A stretch of 64,000 nt of DNA from Serinus canaria. Its lineage: Eukaryota > Chordata > Aves > Passeriformes > Fringillidae. Positions within the stretch are counted from its first letter, which is position 1. Every line of letters begins with the position of its first letter. Below are positions 48,367-62,600 of this stretch, piece by piece. The stretch lies in assembly GCF_022539315.1 (NCBI RefSeq), contig NC_066321.1, positions 124,001 to 188,000 of the forward strand. Direction: 5' to 3'. The position numbers and the translations under genes were made by a program. The notes beneath the pieces are model-generated. The model did not search any database. It was given only the letters and a program-made list of their open reading frames with translations, and was not told the DNA's origin.

Positions 48367-48502
48367 CTGCTTAAGCAATGCTAGCTGAAAATCTTACTTT
48401 GCAAATGAGTTTTTTCTTTTTTTTTCTTCAGTATTTGTCTTGCTAAGTTAGTATGTTTCATTTACAAAACAGGAAAATTAAGTCTGTTGTACTCTTTTTC
48501 AG

Positions 48503-48916
48503 ATTTTTATTTTTTCAAATGGCGACATTAATTCGCACTTTATCAGATCATAGTGATGATGTCAATTATTGTGCCTTCTCATCATCGTGCTTGGCTACCT
48601 GTTCCTTGGACAAAACAATTCGTGTTTATTCTTTGAGCGACTTTGCTGAGCTCCCGTACTCGCCTTTGGAAGGTCACACGTACGCCGTGCACTGCTGCTG
48701 CTTCTCGCCGTCGGGGCTGGTGCTGGCCTCGTGCTCCACGGACGGCACCTCGGCGCTGTGGGACACCCGCGACGGCCGCAGGCTGGCCGTGCTCCAGCAG
48801 CCCGGGGCCAGCCCCGTCAGGGTCTGCCGCTTCTCTCCCGAGGCCGCCTACCTGTTGGCAGGGGCAGCGGATGGCAGCGTGGTTCTTTGGAACGTGCGGT
48901 CCATGAAACTGTACAG
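48503..48916 (+). CDS. WDSUB1: WDSUB1 first coding exon (WD repeats 1-3), CpG-dense second half
   Basis: After acceptor TTTTTCAG the exon has 16 nt of 5'UTR then [20 protein letters not shown]. It encodes WD repeat 1 ([16 protein letters not shown]), repeat 2 ([14 protein letters not shown] to [11 protein letters not shown]) and repeat 3 ([17 protein letters not shown] to GSVVLWNV). The first 135 nt have ordinary composition; from about 48650 to 48905 the exon becomes very GC-rich with more than 20 CpGs by eye, while both flanking introns are AT-rich. Residues in that half are shifted toward Ala, Arg, Gly and Val relative to the remembered human protein. It ends with two bases of an Arg codon completed at 52153. 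Confidence 0.95.
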
Positions 48917-51900
48917 GTGAGTGCCGAATGTTTTTTGACAAATACTTTGTTTTGAGGTGAATATAGTTCAGGCAGCATGCTGTACTGTATACAAGATATG
49001 CAGACTTACACCTCGGATGGATATCACAAGGAAACCGGGATAGGATTTAGATGACCAACAGATTATCAATAGGAGAGGGAGAAGTGCTAAGTAGCTTTTT
49101 GGTTTTTTAAGTTAAACAACGAGAACTCAAGAAGCTTTAATTTTTACAAGGTTATCATACATCTAAGTCCTGATTTTTTTAAAGTTAATTTCACTGATTT
49201 AATGTGAGTTCAGGATGCATTGCACACTATGCACCTGGTTTCTAAGCAGTGGGTCAGCAAACTGTGGTACATAATAGACAGTTAGTGGAGCCTGACTATA
49301 CTGTGTGCTTTATATTGCATTACACGTAGTAGTATAAATTTTATGTTTAATCACTAGGAGTTTGGTGTTCAGGAAGGTCTTAGAAGCTTGCTGGTAATCC
49401 AGCAACCAGAGTTTGGAAACTATGGGCCTATCCCAAAACTGTACATTTTAAGACATAAAGTGACAAAAGAAGTATTGGTACTAAATAAGTTAAACATGAC
49501 AGTAAACATTTCACATAGGTTTCCAAGAAACATTTTAAACAAAGCAGATGAGCATATTTATTGGTGTTGCAAGTTAAAGGCATGAACCTTAGAGCTATCT
49601 TCAGAGTCTTCTTCTACATCTCAGTCTTTCAGTGAATTCTTCAGGCCAGTTGTTGTAATCTGTACTTAGACAAGACATTATTTAGGTTTTAGGGCTTATT
49701 ATGCAACTGAATTACTCTCTAAAGTTAGAGAAGTAGTTAAGAATTTGAGCAAACTGATGTTTCACACAGGATTGAGGGAGCAACTGTTTCTAAAAGGCAG
49801 AATTGTTTGATGTTGGTAGTCCCCTGTAAAGCATGTCCCTCTTAGCCTTCCACAGTGGTGATTTATGTGGGAAATTGTACAGTTTTTCAAAATTATTGAT
49901 TATAGTTACTTGAAATTGTGTACATCTGGACGTTTGTCCATAAATTGTCCAAGATTTTTGCCACCATGTTTTTTGTAATACATAAAGAAACACCGAAATG
50001 GTTTCTGGTAGTAAAGAGGTACTGATAACCTATTTCTTCCTAGTTTTATCTTTCAGAAAAATTGGGAAATTCAGTCATTAGTATTCTAAAATCTGAGGAT
50101 TTATTTGTTTTGAGACATTACTAGTGAAGAGATCTTTTTTTCTTTATTCAGAATGCTTGTTGCTGAAGGGAAAACCCCAGAAATATGAAAACAACATTTC
50201 TTCCAGTTGTATGCTCTTAATACTGCATGTTTTAGACCTACACCCTAATTTTCTTCTAGTTGAATGGTGAATGTATAATGACTACTTAGAAATTGTATTG
50301 GTATTACAAGTAGAAATTATTCTGCTTTGGTCTTTTCATTGTAGAGAAATAAGAAAAAACTTGAACATTATGATCCTATCCCCTTCAATTATTAAAAGTT
50401 CATTTCAGAGTGTTAACAGGCCAGCAGTAGTCAATTTAATTTTATATCTATTTTGGAATATGCATGTATGTATGCATTTTCAGCTGATGAATATTTTTAT
50501 TGTGATTTGTAATTGCAGGTAGAAAAATGCACATGTCCTGGTTTTAATAGTTGAAATCAGTATAACATAGAAATCATCAAAGTGCTTAAAAATTATGTCA
50601 GAGGAATTTAGTTAACCATCTAATGTCAATCTGTGTCTTCTGTTTCTTTTGAAACAGTTGATTGTGTTGATGCTGAAAATAAGAAAACATTTAACTACAC
50701 TATTTTGTCACTTGACAAAATATATGAATGGTAATTTTAATAAAATTACATAAAATTTGCTCCTTATCTACTCAGCTGTTGTAATTGACAGTTTGGATTG
50801 TGAAGTAAGGTGGCTATTTAAATAAGTTCTATGGTGGATGTGAACAACAGGAAAGCAGCTTGACTTATGTTTATTTCTTACTGGTCTCTATTTCCTGTTC
50901 AGTAGTAAGTTACAAAACTGGTATCGGCCTGCAAATTTTAAATGCATGCACAATGCTATTTATTTTACTGTTACAATGCTGTTTTGCTACAATTTACTTT
51001 ACAATGCTATTTTGCTTTCAGAGCAACTGAAAGCAAATCTGCAACTTTTTGTGGGAAAGAAGGAAATTTGTAAAAGCTACACTAAAGAAAAAGGATTGTA
51101 CATATAAAAATGGAAAGCACTGTAGTGGATTTGATAGTATTCTTAATAAAAGAATTGAGACAATGCTTTTTAGAAGGTCATGGGTCTGATTAGTGTGACA
51201 CTGAGGAAAATTTAATTGACTTGTCTTCTGTGACATTAAGTTTGACACCTCTGGCTTTAATTAAAATTTCTGTCAGTAAAAGAGGATTAGCAGCTGTTCT
51301 ACAAAGTATGATGACAGAGTAAATAGTTCTGACATTTCTTGTCATGTGACTGTTTCTCATGGCTGTGATTTTCTCCCCGCACTTAAAGACAGCTATGCAC
51401 GCTTGGCTGGATCTGGTGTCCATTAAAAGGAGTGAGACTCTTTCGATTAACTTTAGGTTATCAGATAACGTAAAGGATGTCAGGTTGGCCCCACTTCCTT
51501 CCTGAGGGTTGACCACACTTCCATATCTGCTAGAAATTTTCTTTGAAGATCAGTTTTACAAAGTGCTTTGGCTGACTTAAAATGCATAATTTCTTTTCCA
51601 CATTGCTTTCTCTTTCGTACAAGTGGTGCAAAATTAATCCTACATCATAAATCACAAAGTGTTCTACTCAGCTACAGCTTATCATATGGGCTAGTAGGTG
51701 TTCTCTTTTTTCTCTAAAACCAGAAAAAGTGTCCGTCTTTTTTCCCCTTGTTTGTGTACATGTAAATCTGTGTTAATTATAGTTGTATATGTATCTTTGA
51801 CTTTTAAAATGTATCCTGCCATAGAATTTTAACAGTACATTGTGCCTTTTAATTGTTAAGTCCATGCACATTGTCTTTCATTTGAAAATTATTTTATCAC

Positions 51901-54900
51901 TCACTTAAAATTATTGCCTTGGGCCTCCATCTCATGTTTTTCCTCCTGCTGTCAAAGAGCCTATCTGGTCCCTGCTGCAGAGCTTATTTTGCTCTTTTCA
52001 TAGTTGGTTTGAGTTTCTCTTTCCTCTGTTAGCTAGTTCCAAAGTGCAAACCTTAGAAGAGTTTGGCTTATTGCATCAGACTGCATTTGAGAGGTCACTT
52101 TGTAGAACTTTACCTACTCTAAATTCAAATCCTGTGTACTCTTGCTTTTCAGATCTGGGAAAGTTAAAGGTGGCTCTTTGATGGCTTGTGCATTTTCTCC
52201 CAGTGGAAACTTCTTTGTCACTGGATCATCAAGTGGTGATTTAACCATTTGGGATGATAAAATGAGATGCCTGTATAATGAAAAAGCACATGATCTTGGC
52301 GTTACCTGCTGTGATATTTCTTCACATCCAGTATCTGGTCAGTTATTCAAACTCATCCGAGGAGGAACATTTTAAAAAGAGATATTTATTTCTCCCTAGC
52401 TCTTGTTTTCATATTATTTTTGCCATTGGTGCTCAAAATACAAATGACCTTGTGAAGAGCTGATGTTTTTGAATGTTCTGAATATTCGTAAGTAAAGGTT
52501 GTGGTCAAGTTGGTGGCAAGGAATGTACTAGGTCAACAAACAGGGTGATAACTTTAAGTATCTAATTACCCCCGTGGCATACAAGGGTGTTAGGAGATGC
52601 AGTGTTTGATTACCATTCCCACTTGATTCTTTCACATTTTGGTTCCCAAGAAGCAGGACTGGATTAAAACAATGTAGAGAGCTGTAAACCTAATAAGCTA
52701 AATGCGTGAACTGAGGAATATGAACAGATTGGCTATTTTCCTGCACCTGACTTTGTCATTTAGAGGAATTTGGGGGAGTAATGAGCCCAGAATCGCCTGC
52801 ATTACACTAAGATGTTCAAAAATCTTGGAGCTGCCTCAGCATTTGATCACATAGTCATTTGCTTCTAATGGAGGTTAGGAAATTGGGAAGAAACCTCTTT
52901 GTCAGCTTTAGGAAGTATTGAAGCAGCTTCACTTAATAACCTTGTGTGTATACTTTTGTGCTTTCCAGATCTTCATAGACATATTTAGGCTGTTGTATTC
53001 AGAATATACAAGCTGCCCTTTCAAAGGCGCTGAAAGTTATAATTGAGCAGCCACTTGCATCTTCAAGTGCTAAACCTGGCAATAAGTACTTCTGTCTGTG
53101 TACTGCCCTGCCTAAGGAGGTGATGCAGAGTAGAAGAAAACATGAGAGGAGCAGTGGGAGAGAAAGCGGGAGGAACCTGAGGAAGAAGGATGTGAACATA
53201 CACTTCAGAACAGAGAATTAGTGATTGACAATACCAAATCAAACAAATATGTGCCCTCTGAAAGGTGTAGGATCTTACTTGGTGAAAATACTACACAAAA
53301 AACATCATTGTGAACTAAGAGTTGCATCTGAGGGCAAAAAATATGTTGCAGCTGAAACAGATCGGAGTGTAATTTCCACCACTCCATTTCATATTGAGAT
53401 TATTCTCTTGGTTTAAAAACTACAGCCTTCTGCCAAGATAAACAGGCAACAAAGCTGGTATTTCTTGCACTGTGGATTTGTTCTGGCTGATTTCAGATAA
53501 TTCTTGATTTTTAAATCTATATATTATTGAAAGTCAAGGTATTTCCTTTTGTGTGTTACTGTGTAATCATCAATGGTTGAACCTTCCAGGATTTTTGGCA
53601 GACTTAACACATTATGAAATGCATATAAGTAGTGCTTATCCATTACAATTAGAGATAGTTTTAAATTGAGACTCTCTTTACCTGCTTAATTCAGAGCCAG
53701 TTTTGATCCAGCGTGTCTGATAGGTTCTTTGTGCTTTAGGCTGTAACAGGTGGTTCTTCTGCCTTTGAAGTGGATTCAGGCACAGTTGCCTAGGAGCTCA
53801 TGGGATCTAGAGCAGTTGTGGTGGAGTTTGGTGGAGTTCACCATCTTAAGGAATACAAGTCAGGTATGGAATAGAGGCAGGCTCCTGAACTTTAGGAAGG
53901 CAGGCTTCCAGCTCTTCAGGGAGGCTGACAGTGGGATCCCCTGGGAGACTGCCCTCAGGGACAAGGGAATGGAACAGAGTTGGCAGATCTTCAGGAAAGT
54001 CTTCTACTGAGTGCAAGAGTCAGTAGTCCCCAGGAGCCAGAAACTGGGCAAGGAGGGCAAGAGACTTGCATGGCTGAGTCAAGAACGGCTGGTAAAACTA
54101 AAAGGCAAGAAGTAAGTGCACAGGCCGTGGGAGAAAAGATGTGTAACCTGGGAAAAGTATAGAGATGAATTACCATTGTGTAGGAAGGGGATGAGGAAGT
54201 CTGAGGTGAAGCTGGAACTGAACCTGGCAAGTGGTGCAATGTTCATGGCCTCTCACCCACCAGCACCCCCAGATCCTTCTTGGCAGGGCTGCTCTCCTCC
54301 TGTTCACTCCCCAGCCTGGATTGTTACTGGGGCTTGCCCCAGTCCAGCTGCTGCACCAGCACCTGAGGTTCCCATGGACCAGTGCTCGAGCTTATCCAGG
54401 TTCCTCTGGGGTCCTCCCAGATCCTTGTCCTTCTTGTGTCACCCGCACCACTCAGCTTCATGTCATCTGCAAACTTTCTGAGGGTGTGCTTGCTTCCTTC
54501 TTGCTGCCTATTAAATATCTAAATAGCACTGTTCCCAATACAGAGCCCTGAGGAACACCAGTGGTCCATTGGGACTCCGAGCAAGGGCATCTAACAGTCC
54601 AGTCATGGAACATGATTCAGAAATGTTCATAGCCACTGAATCCAGAAGGGAAAGCTATAAAACTATTGTTGTATTTCACACTTAGTGCAGTATTTACTGA
54701 GTGTTTGGCTGGAGTGCAGTCAGGAAATGTCAGTTTATAAAAGTGAAAAGTTGAATGTGTAAAAGTATGAAAATTCCCTGTCAGACATTCTCAAATTTTG
54801 TACATGTGTATGTGTTTAATTTTGAGAATTGCAGAACTGTAGAAAAAATTGATATAACCATATAATTTAGATTTAAAAACTCTAGTGGTATAATCAGAGG

Positions 54901-57900
54901 ATTCAAACATTTCCCGCCAAGAAGACATAAAACATGAGCACAGCTCTGGTCTTAATAATTCAGAAAAGAGTATAATGATACCTATTTCTTATGTCCAAAC
55001 TGTTTTAGAACTTCTGCAATGATTTTTATGCTGATGTAGTTTACTGATCTGCTGTTATTTTCAATGTTTCTGACTCCCATTTATATATTTTAATTTTATC
55101 AGATAGTGAAAATGGATTTGAATACTTCCAGATGGCTTCTTGTGGACAAGATAATCATATCAAACTCTGGCTTATTTTGTTTGCAGATTTCCTAGGTTTG
55201 TATAGAAATGTTTTTTGAATATACCAATGTCTTAGGTGTTTAGTGACAATTTAAATCGAAAATCAAATTTATACTACTGGATTCACAGCCAAACTAACCA
55301 CAAGTTGAAAGTTTTCTTTTAATTATTAGCCGGAGAACAGCTAAGGCATTCAGCACTTTGTGATGCTGCTCCATGTAGATTGTATTTGGCAATCTATTTA
55401 TCAACAAGTATTGAAAGTAAAGATTTTTTAAAAAAAATTCTACTGTGGCCTTTCAACAGGTTGATAGGTTGGAACCTCATAATCTGCCTGGCCAGGAGAG
55501 GTTTGTTTTCATGTTTCAGTATATCCTGGGCCTTGAATAAGAGCTGGAGAAAAGAATGTTGGCTCCTGCAAAAACTACAATGTAGAGATTATGTAAATTG
55601 CCAAAAATATCTTCAGTGGGTACTTTTTTATAATCTCCTTTATAAAAAAAATGTGTAAGGATTAATATTGTGTGTCCAGATACACATTTAATTATCTAAA
55701 ACCTTGTGAGACATGCTAAGACTACAAAGTGATAAAGTTTGAGATATTAAAAGGGGAAGTTGTGTCTGTGATATTTTTATCCCCTTTTTTGTAAAGACTG
55801 CGTCACAGAGTCACATCTTTGGTGGAGCTTTGGGCTTCTTAGAGCAGCTTGTGTTATACCTTGTCAAATATAGCCATATGTAATGATTTACTTTTTGTAT
55901 TTTTAGGTGTTCAGTTAAAATATAAATGCACACTGATTGGGCACTCTGCCCCAGTTCTGGCTTGTGCATTTTCATGTGACGGACAGATGATTGTCTCGGG
56001 GTAAGCAGCACCTTGTTGCAATGTCAGGCTGTCCTGGTTCATGTTTCAATATTGTAAAACAGAAAGTTCAAAAGAGTTAAAGATTTCTAAATATTTATTA
56101 TCAATAATTAAGGAATATTTCTGTGACCTCTAGAGCTGTTGAAGTATCTTTACAATCAGTCTGTGTCTTGTAGGTGACTGAGTTTGAAATCTTGGGTTGT
56201 GGAAAAAGTTAATGAAACACTTTCTTTTTCCTTCTCTGCATCACTTTCATGTCAATTTTTTTAAGGTCTGTGGACAAGTGCGTCATAATCTATGAAACTG
56301 TAAGTATAGCATAATAGAGGATCTTTTGTTGGGGTTGCCTTTAAATATAAACATTGCTTCCGCAGTGCTGTATCAATGAAAAAATACTAAAGAATACAAA
56401 TTATACTAAGCCAAAATATTTACTCTGCATTTGGGGGCAGGAGGGGAAGGAGTCTAAAGCAAAATATCTCCTGAGAACTGATCAGTCTTTCTGACTTTCT
56501 ATTTACATTGTGAGGATTTGTCAGATGATTTCTCTGCAGCAGGGTGTTACTCAGTTAATTCCATACTTACGAGTATTACAAGATTCATTTTGAAGTGGAA
56601 GGATTTTTTTCTTATCCTAACTATAGCTTAGCTTCCAAAGCAAGGAAGACTGTAACTTTTGACATAAAATCAGGAATGGTGAACATAGAAATTCTGTAAT
56701 TGGTTATATGTAAAGTGCAAATAGAGGTGTAATAAAGAATTCAAGAATTTTTTTATATTAAGTACAATGTCTTTAAAATATTGTTTAAGAATTTTCTATA
56801 ATAACGTTATGTCCTTTATGATTCACCTGTAAGTGGTATATATACCTTTAGTACTTTATAGTATTAAAAATAATAATTTTGCTGAAAATGAAGGATGAAC
56901 AAATTTCAAGTGCAGCTTGCTCTGCGCATACTTGTTGTATTGATACAATTTTTAAATTAGCATTAAAGTTTTTCACCAAAATCACTAATACAATACCTGC
57001 AAAGTTTTTGGCCCAGTTATTTTAATAGTTTAAAGTTTAGACAGGTGTGTAAGATGTCTTCTAAAGTTTAGGAGCCTCAGAAATTTGGAAGATGAAGGAA
57101 ACCACAGCCTACATCTTTCTTAATACTGTTCATCAGCTTTTGTGGCCTTAGGTTTTTTTCAAATGGGACAATAACTGTTCTAGTTCTAAATTCTCCTTTG
57201 GATATACTCAAAACCTGCCTGGACATCTGCTCTAGGTGATGCTAATTTAGCAGGGGGGTTGGACTATATGATCTCTATTAGAGGTCCCCAACCATCCTGT
57301 GATGGGGGAAAAGTAGGGACAATAAACCTTTGTGGGAGGGAGAGAGATTTCAACCTATATTAGGGAACTTTAATCATGTTTGACAGCTCAAAATATTGGA
57401 GTGCTGACTGAACAATTAGTGATTCAGAATAATTTTGCTCATGATCTTTCCAACCTCTCTGTACCTGTCAAAGAAATGCTATTTTTCATAGGAGGTAAAA
57501 TCTTTCCATAGTAAGTTAAAACTGCCAAAATTCAGGAATTTTGGTTTTTAGTTAGTATTTAGTGGTCAAATAGAGAATAGGCCAAATAGGTGTTGTTAAT
57601 TATTGGTCCAATTGAAGGCTTGTGGGTTGACCCCCACAATGACCCTTTTGGTCATTTCTAATACAAGATTTGTAGAAGAAGTGTCTGTATCTACACAACC
57701 AACCAGCCAATATGGATTTAATTCAGTCAGTGTTTCCAGCCCTCTTCTCCCCGTATGTTCCATGCTGGCTGATTGTGCAAGGGAACAGTGCTCCAGGGAA
57801 TTGAATAGGGGCTTAAAGCAGGAAATTCAAGTTGTGTTTCTGACTCTGTTGCTGATCAGCTTTGTCAAGGTTGTGTAACTTCTCTGAAGGTCACCTTCTG

Positions 57901-59568
57901 TCACCTTTCAAGAAGAAATACTCCCTGTTTTGGAAGGAAGCAAACAAGTGAAGAAACACTTTTTTTATTCTTTAAGATTTAAAATCACAACAACTCTTTT
58001 ACAGAGTACTGGCAATACCCTTCATACTTTGTCTCAGCATAAAAGGTAAGAAACCAACATGATTATTCTGTTTCATAAATAAAAGAAATCCTTTTCTAAT
58101 GAATTTTCAGACTTTTTTTTATTTGTAGATATGTTACGACTTGTGCTTTTGCACCATGTAGTCCCTTACTTGCCACAGGCTCAATGGATAAAACTGTGCA
58201 CATATGGCAGCTTGACCTTAAGCAACCCTGTGCAGGTCAGTGTGTGAAGTATTTGAAATCTGTTTTTTTAAATTCAAAACACCTTCTGAAGATGCAAAAA
58301 TCCCTCATTCTTACCTGATATTGCACTTAATGTGTAACATCAGGATTGTGTGCATGCTTTTTATCTTCTAATTAACCCGATTAATGCCCGGAAGAGGTAT
58401 TCTCTTTTTGTTATTTTGTAAAGAAAAAAATACTAGACATATCTTAATTTTATTAGTTTGGTCTATCTGTTTTTCTGATACTTGCAGTTGCTTATTCTTT
58501 GGACAGCATTTAAGAGATTAATGTTATTGCCAGTGTTAAAACCCTTCTTGGACACCCGTAATTTGTGACGGGTTGAAAATAGGCTAATTGCAAGTGTGAT
58601 AAAATATGCTAATTGTCAATTACACTTGCAATTAGAAATGCATTTTACTAATTGCTATAGGTGAAAAACTAATTGTACAAATGACATTAGTGCCATTAAT
58701 ATAGGATAACTAATGGTACAAATTAGACCAGCACCTAAGTTTGTAGAACAAAGGTACATTTTGTCTTTTTTTCAAAGCACAACAGTAGGTTTGTAATTTG
58801 ATGTACCTTCTAAGGACGTGCAAGGTGATTCCAGTATCTACTAGCACTTTTCTGGTTGGTTGCTCAATTCAAATTTGACAGAAGTGTAGGCTTCTAAGAG
58901 ATTAAATTCCTCTAAACTTTGAAAATTGATAGGTACAAGGTAAACCCAAATTACTGCCCTCCCTTACAAAGGAATCTCTAAGAAGCATTTATTTTCTTAG
59001 TTGAAGAATGTCTAGTACTGGGAACACTTGAAAACAGGGTCTCTTAATGACATTGTTTCTTTGAACTGAGAATTTCATTGTTGTTTGCTTTTGGGGGGGG
59101 TTGTGGTGAGGTTTGTTTGTGGGGGAGGGAGGATGGTGTTGTTTGTTTTTAATTAGGATTTTTTGTTTTGTTTTGTTTTTTAACTCTTTCATTGTCAAAG
59201 GAGGTACTGTAGAAAATGAATCAAAGGTGGCTATTGAGGACTGGTCAGAGGATGATGTTTCAGCCTGGCTCTGTGCACAGGATTTAGCAGACTTTGTTGG
59301 ACTTTTCAAAATGAATAATATTGATGGCAAGGAACTACTGAATCTTACTAAGGAAAGTCTTGCTAATGAATTAAAAATTGGTAAGAGTATTGAAATCCAA
59401 ATAGTTTTTAATCTCTAGAGTACTTTGAAATGTTGTAATATAAGCAAGTTAGGAGTTTCATACATGGATTTTTTTTTTTTCCCTGGAAAAATCCATTTTT
59501 CCCCATGGATTTATTTTTTTTAAATTTCATTTCCCTGTTAAAAACCCCCTTATTTTACATTGTCCGGA

Positions 59569-59619
<51 letters not shown>

Positions 59620-62600
59620 TGTGTGTGTGTTTGCTCATACCTGGAGACATACTAGACATAATAGTGCACTTCTATTAATGATACTGTTAAATGGTCTTAC
59701 CTGATTTTGTTTCTATTTTCCTTGTTCGATCTTGTATTATTAAGCCGTGGAAAAGGAATTTCAGCTTTTCTCTATAATTCATGCTTCTCACTTTGGTAAA
59801 TAGGGTGGTCTATAGTTTTTCCTATCAGCCTGCAGAAGTGCAGTTTAGAATTGCAGGTGGTCACCAACCTTGAATTGAACAGTGAAATTCCTAAGTGTAC
59901 ATTTGATGATGACTTTTGGTGAGGACCAAGCAAAGCTTGCCTGGCTCAGACAATTTCTAATGCATCAGGTTCATACACTGTCCTATTGCTTTATTGCAAA
60001 ACTGTGATTGATTACATTTTAGAAGGAATCAAAAGGAAGCACCATATTAGTAATGATTCCACAGTGACGATGATGAAATAAGGCTTTAAAGATAGCGAAT
60101 TGCACTGGAACTTTCAAAATAAAAGTTCTCTATTAATTTTGATGGCCAGATTTAGGTGTAAATTAGATGCTAATACATTTGCTAAAGTGAGGTCAAGTAT
60201 GACAAAAGCCTGAATGAGGTAAGAAACCTATTAGAAAGTACAGTTGGCTATTTTTCGTTGTAGGAAGACTGCTCCCTTTCTCTGTGTGTGTGTGTGGACT
60301 ATATTGGATCATATTATTTCAGCTTTATTGAAATCTAGAAATAACAGAAATGCTGGGAATCTGTCAGGAATTGTCATCCATGAAAGACACTTGGCTACCT
60401 CAGTTTATGCAAACATTTTCCTTAGCACTGAAGTAGCATAAAAGTTTGTTGCAGTAATTGCCAGCTGAGGCTAATCAGATAATGCTGACTAGAAAGTTCT
60501 GTGAAAATTGAATGTAGTGTGACTTGCTACAAAGAGAGTTCTCTGTGGGGAGAAGGTATAGAACAGTATAGAAATTATGGCCTCATATATCTGACTTGAA
60601 AAATTGTTCTTTATCTGCCATAGCTCAAGCATTTACAAAGTAGGAAAATACTACTTGCCGAAAACGAACAACATTTTCTGTGTTACTCAAATTCCTGTTT
60701 AACTAAATTTTAGGTGTCTACCACCATACAAATGCTTGAATGAGCATGTCCTTTCTCTCCTTGATAACCTGTTTTCTTTCCTCTGAGACTGTGATGTAAG
60801 ATCTAGCTGAAGACCTCTCTGGAAGTTTTTCACAGTCTTTGCAGTTTGGAGGACATCAGTATTCTTTAAAAACCACAGGCTGAGGCACCTTTCAGTTGTG
60901 CCTTTGTAAGCCCCAGACAGCACTGCTGTACAGCAGGTGTAGAGTATCAGAGGTGGGTATGACCAGGCGTGTTGAATGCCATTGAGAAGGCAAAGGGAAA
61001 TCCAGTCTGTTGGAGGTGCTGGCAGCACCTGTGCACAGCTGAACCTTCTCACTGGCACTGCTTTGTCCCGTGCCAAGGGCAGCCCTGCGGTGTCCCGGGG
61101 CCGGGTGTGGCCGCAGGGCAGCGCTGCCCCCGCACTGTGTAGGTCAATGGCATGGCCACCAGGCCACTGCTCTGCCACGGCTCTGCTGCACTTGCACTGG
61201 TTTTACTGACTGCTTTCATTACTACCCAAAGTTCCTGTTGCACAGCAGGAGAGAGGAACTGTGGCAGAGCTGACTGGAGTGGGAGCCAGGCCTGGCTGCA
61301 GGCTTCTGGTTTAGGGGGTGGTGAGATGGAGCTATGTCTCCTGTAACAAAGGTGCTGACTATTCCAAGACCTGACCTCTTTGCCTTACCTGTCTGTGAGT
61401 CCACTTCATGTACAAATAATTTTTCAGAGTCTCTAGGTCTGCGCAGTAAAGTTCTCCGGAAAATTGAAGAACTGAGGATGACAATGATGTCGGTTTCTGT
61501 TCCCGATGAGTTCCTATGTCCTATAACAAGAGAGCTTATGAAAGATCCTGTCATTGCCACAGGTATGTCTTTACATGACATGGACTAAAACTAATTACTT
61601 GAGGGTAAAGATAGGCCCATTTTTGTGTTCTCACACCTACTTTAACAGCAGACAGATAAAAAGAGAAACTATTCTAAATAGCTGTTGCAACAAACCAGAA
61701 TTGTGATATTTAATTTGCTGAATTACAGCTCTGATATGGAGAAAAATACTGTATCAAGCAACTTCTTCCTTTTCTTAATGTGCCTTTGTAAATATAATTA
61801 CAAGCCTAATAACAGTGTTGGCTCAGTAAATGCAAAATGGAATTGTGCATTCAGTGGGGCAAAAAGGAAACAAACAAATCAAACCAGCACCCTCCCCCCC
61901 AAAAAACAAACAAACAAACAAAAAAAACCAACAAAAAACTCCAGGCTCATTTCTATGCTTAGCATACCATCTATAGGGCACTTAAAAGTTTGTACAGAAT
62001 GAAACTCCTTTAAATGCAGCTGCTATTGGAACTGTGATATGTCAGCAGCATAAGATATTATGTAGTTAAAACATTTTATGAAGAACTATTGTTTTGTAGT
62101 TCTATTCTTGGGGAGAGAGGGAAGGGTGAGCATACAAACATCAGAAGATCAGGTTTGGTTTGGTTTTTTTTTTGTTGCTCTGTAAATAACAACTAACTTC
62201 ATCCAGTTCTGAGGTATAAGGGCAGACTTCTGAGAATTAAAATGGCCAAAATATTTGCTAACAGCTGGAATGATAGTTGCTTTATTCAATAAGAAGTAAG
62301 GAGACAAGAGGAGGGGCATATAGGGCCCAGGCTTGTATTCCACAACAGATATTCCTGGGTGACTGACACTTAGCTGGGGCCTAATTTTTGTTCTTTAAGG
62401 ATTAGCTGGTTCAGCTACCAACTCTTAGAGCCAAAGTCCTGAATCTGGGCAGGTGGTGAGGGCTCTGCACAGGCACAGCTCAGGGCTGGGTCAGCCAGGT
62501 GGACAAGCCCCCTGTTCAGCAAAGCAGAAGACTTTAGCTGTGTTAGGCAATTGATGGTAATGAGCTTTTACTTCACATTATGGATCATTCAAACTGAAAA

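Larger units (their letters stand above)
46621..48502 (+). other. WDSUB1 first intron or 5'UTR-intron region
   Basis: Between the CpG island and the first coding exon. It holds a CATA/GT microsatellite (47083-47190) and an internally deleted CR1 copy (47740-48366) that ends only 136 bp before the coding-exon acceptor. No non-coding exon boundary could be fixed. Confidence 0.65.
52338..55102 (+). other. WDSUB1 intron, 2.8 kb, with two opposed CR1 fragments
   Basis: Contains plus-strand CR1 (53730-54230) joined directly to minus-strand CR1 (54231-54600). The rest is AT-rich without recognised features. Confidence 0.65.

Noticed and set aside
48453..48518. In-frame upstream ATG that would add 22 residues to WDSUB1
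   Set aside because: The extension crosses the pyrimidine tract and acceptor AG at 48501-48502, so it is intronic. Starting at 48519 gives 473 residues and matches the family N terminus.
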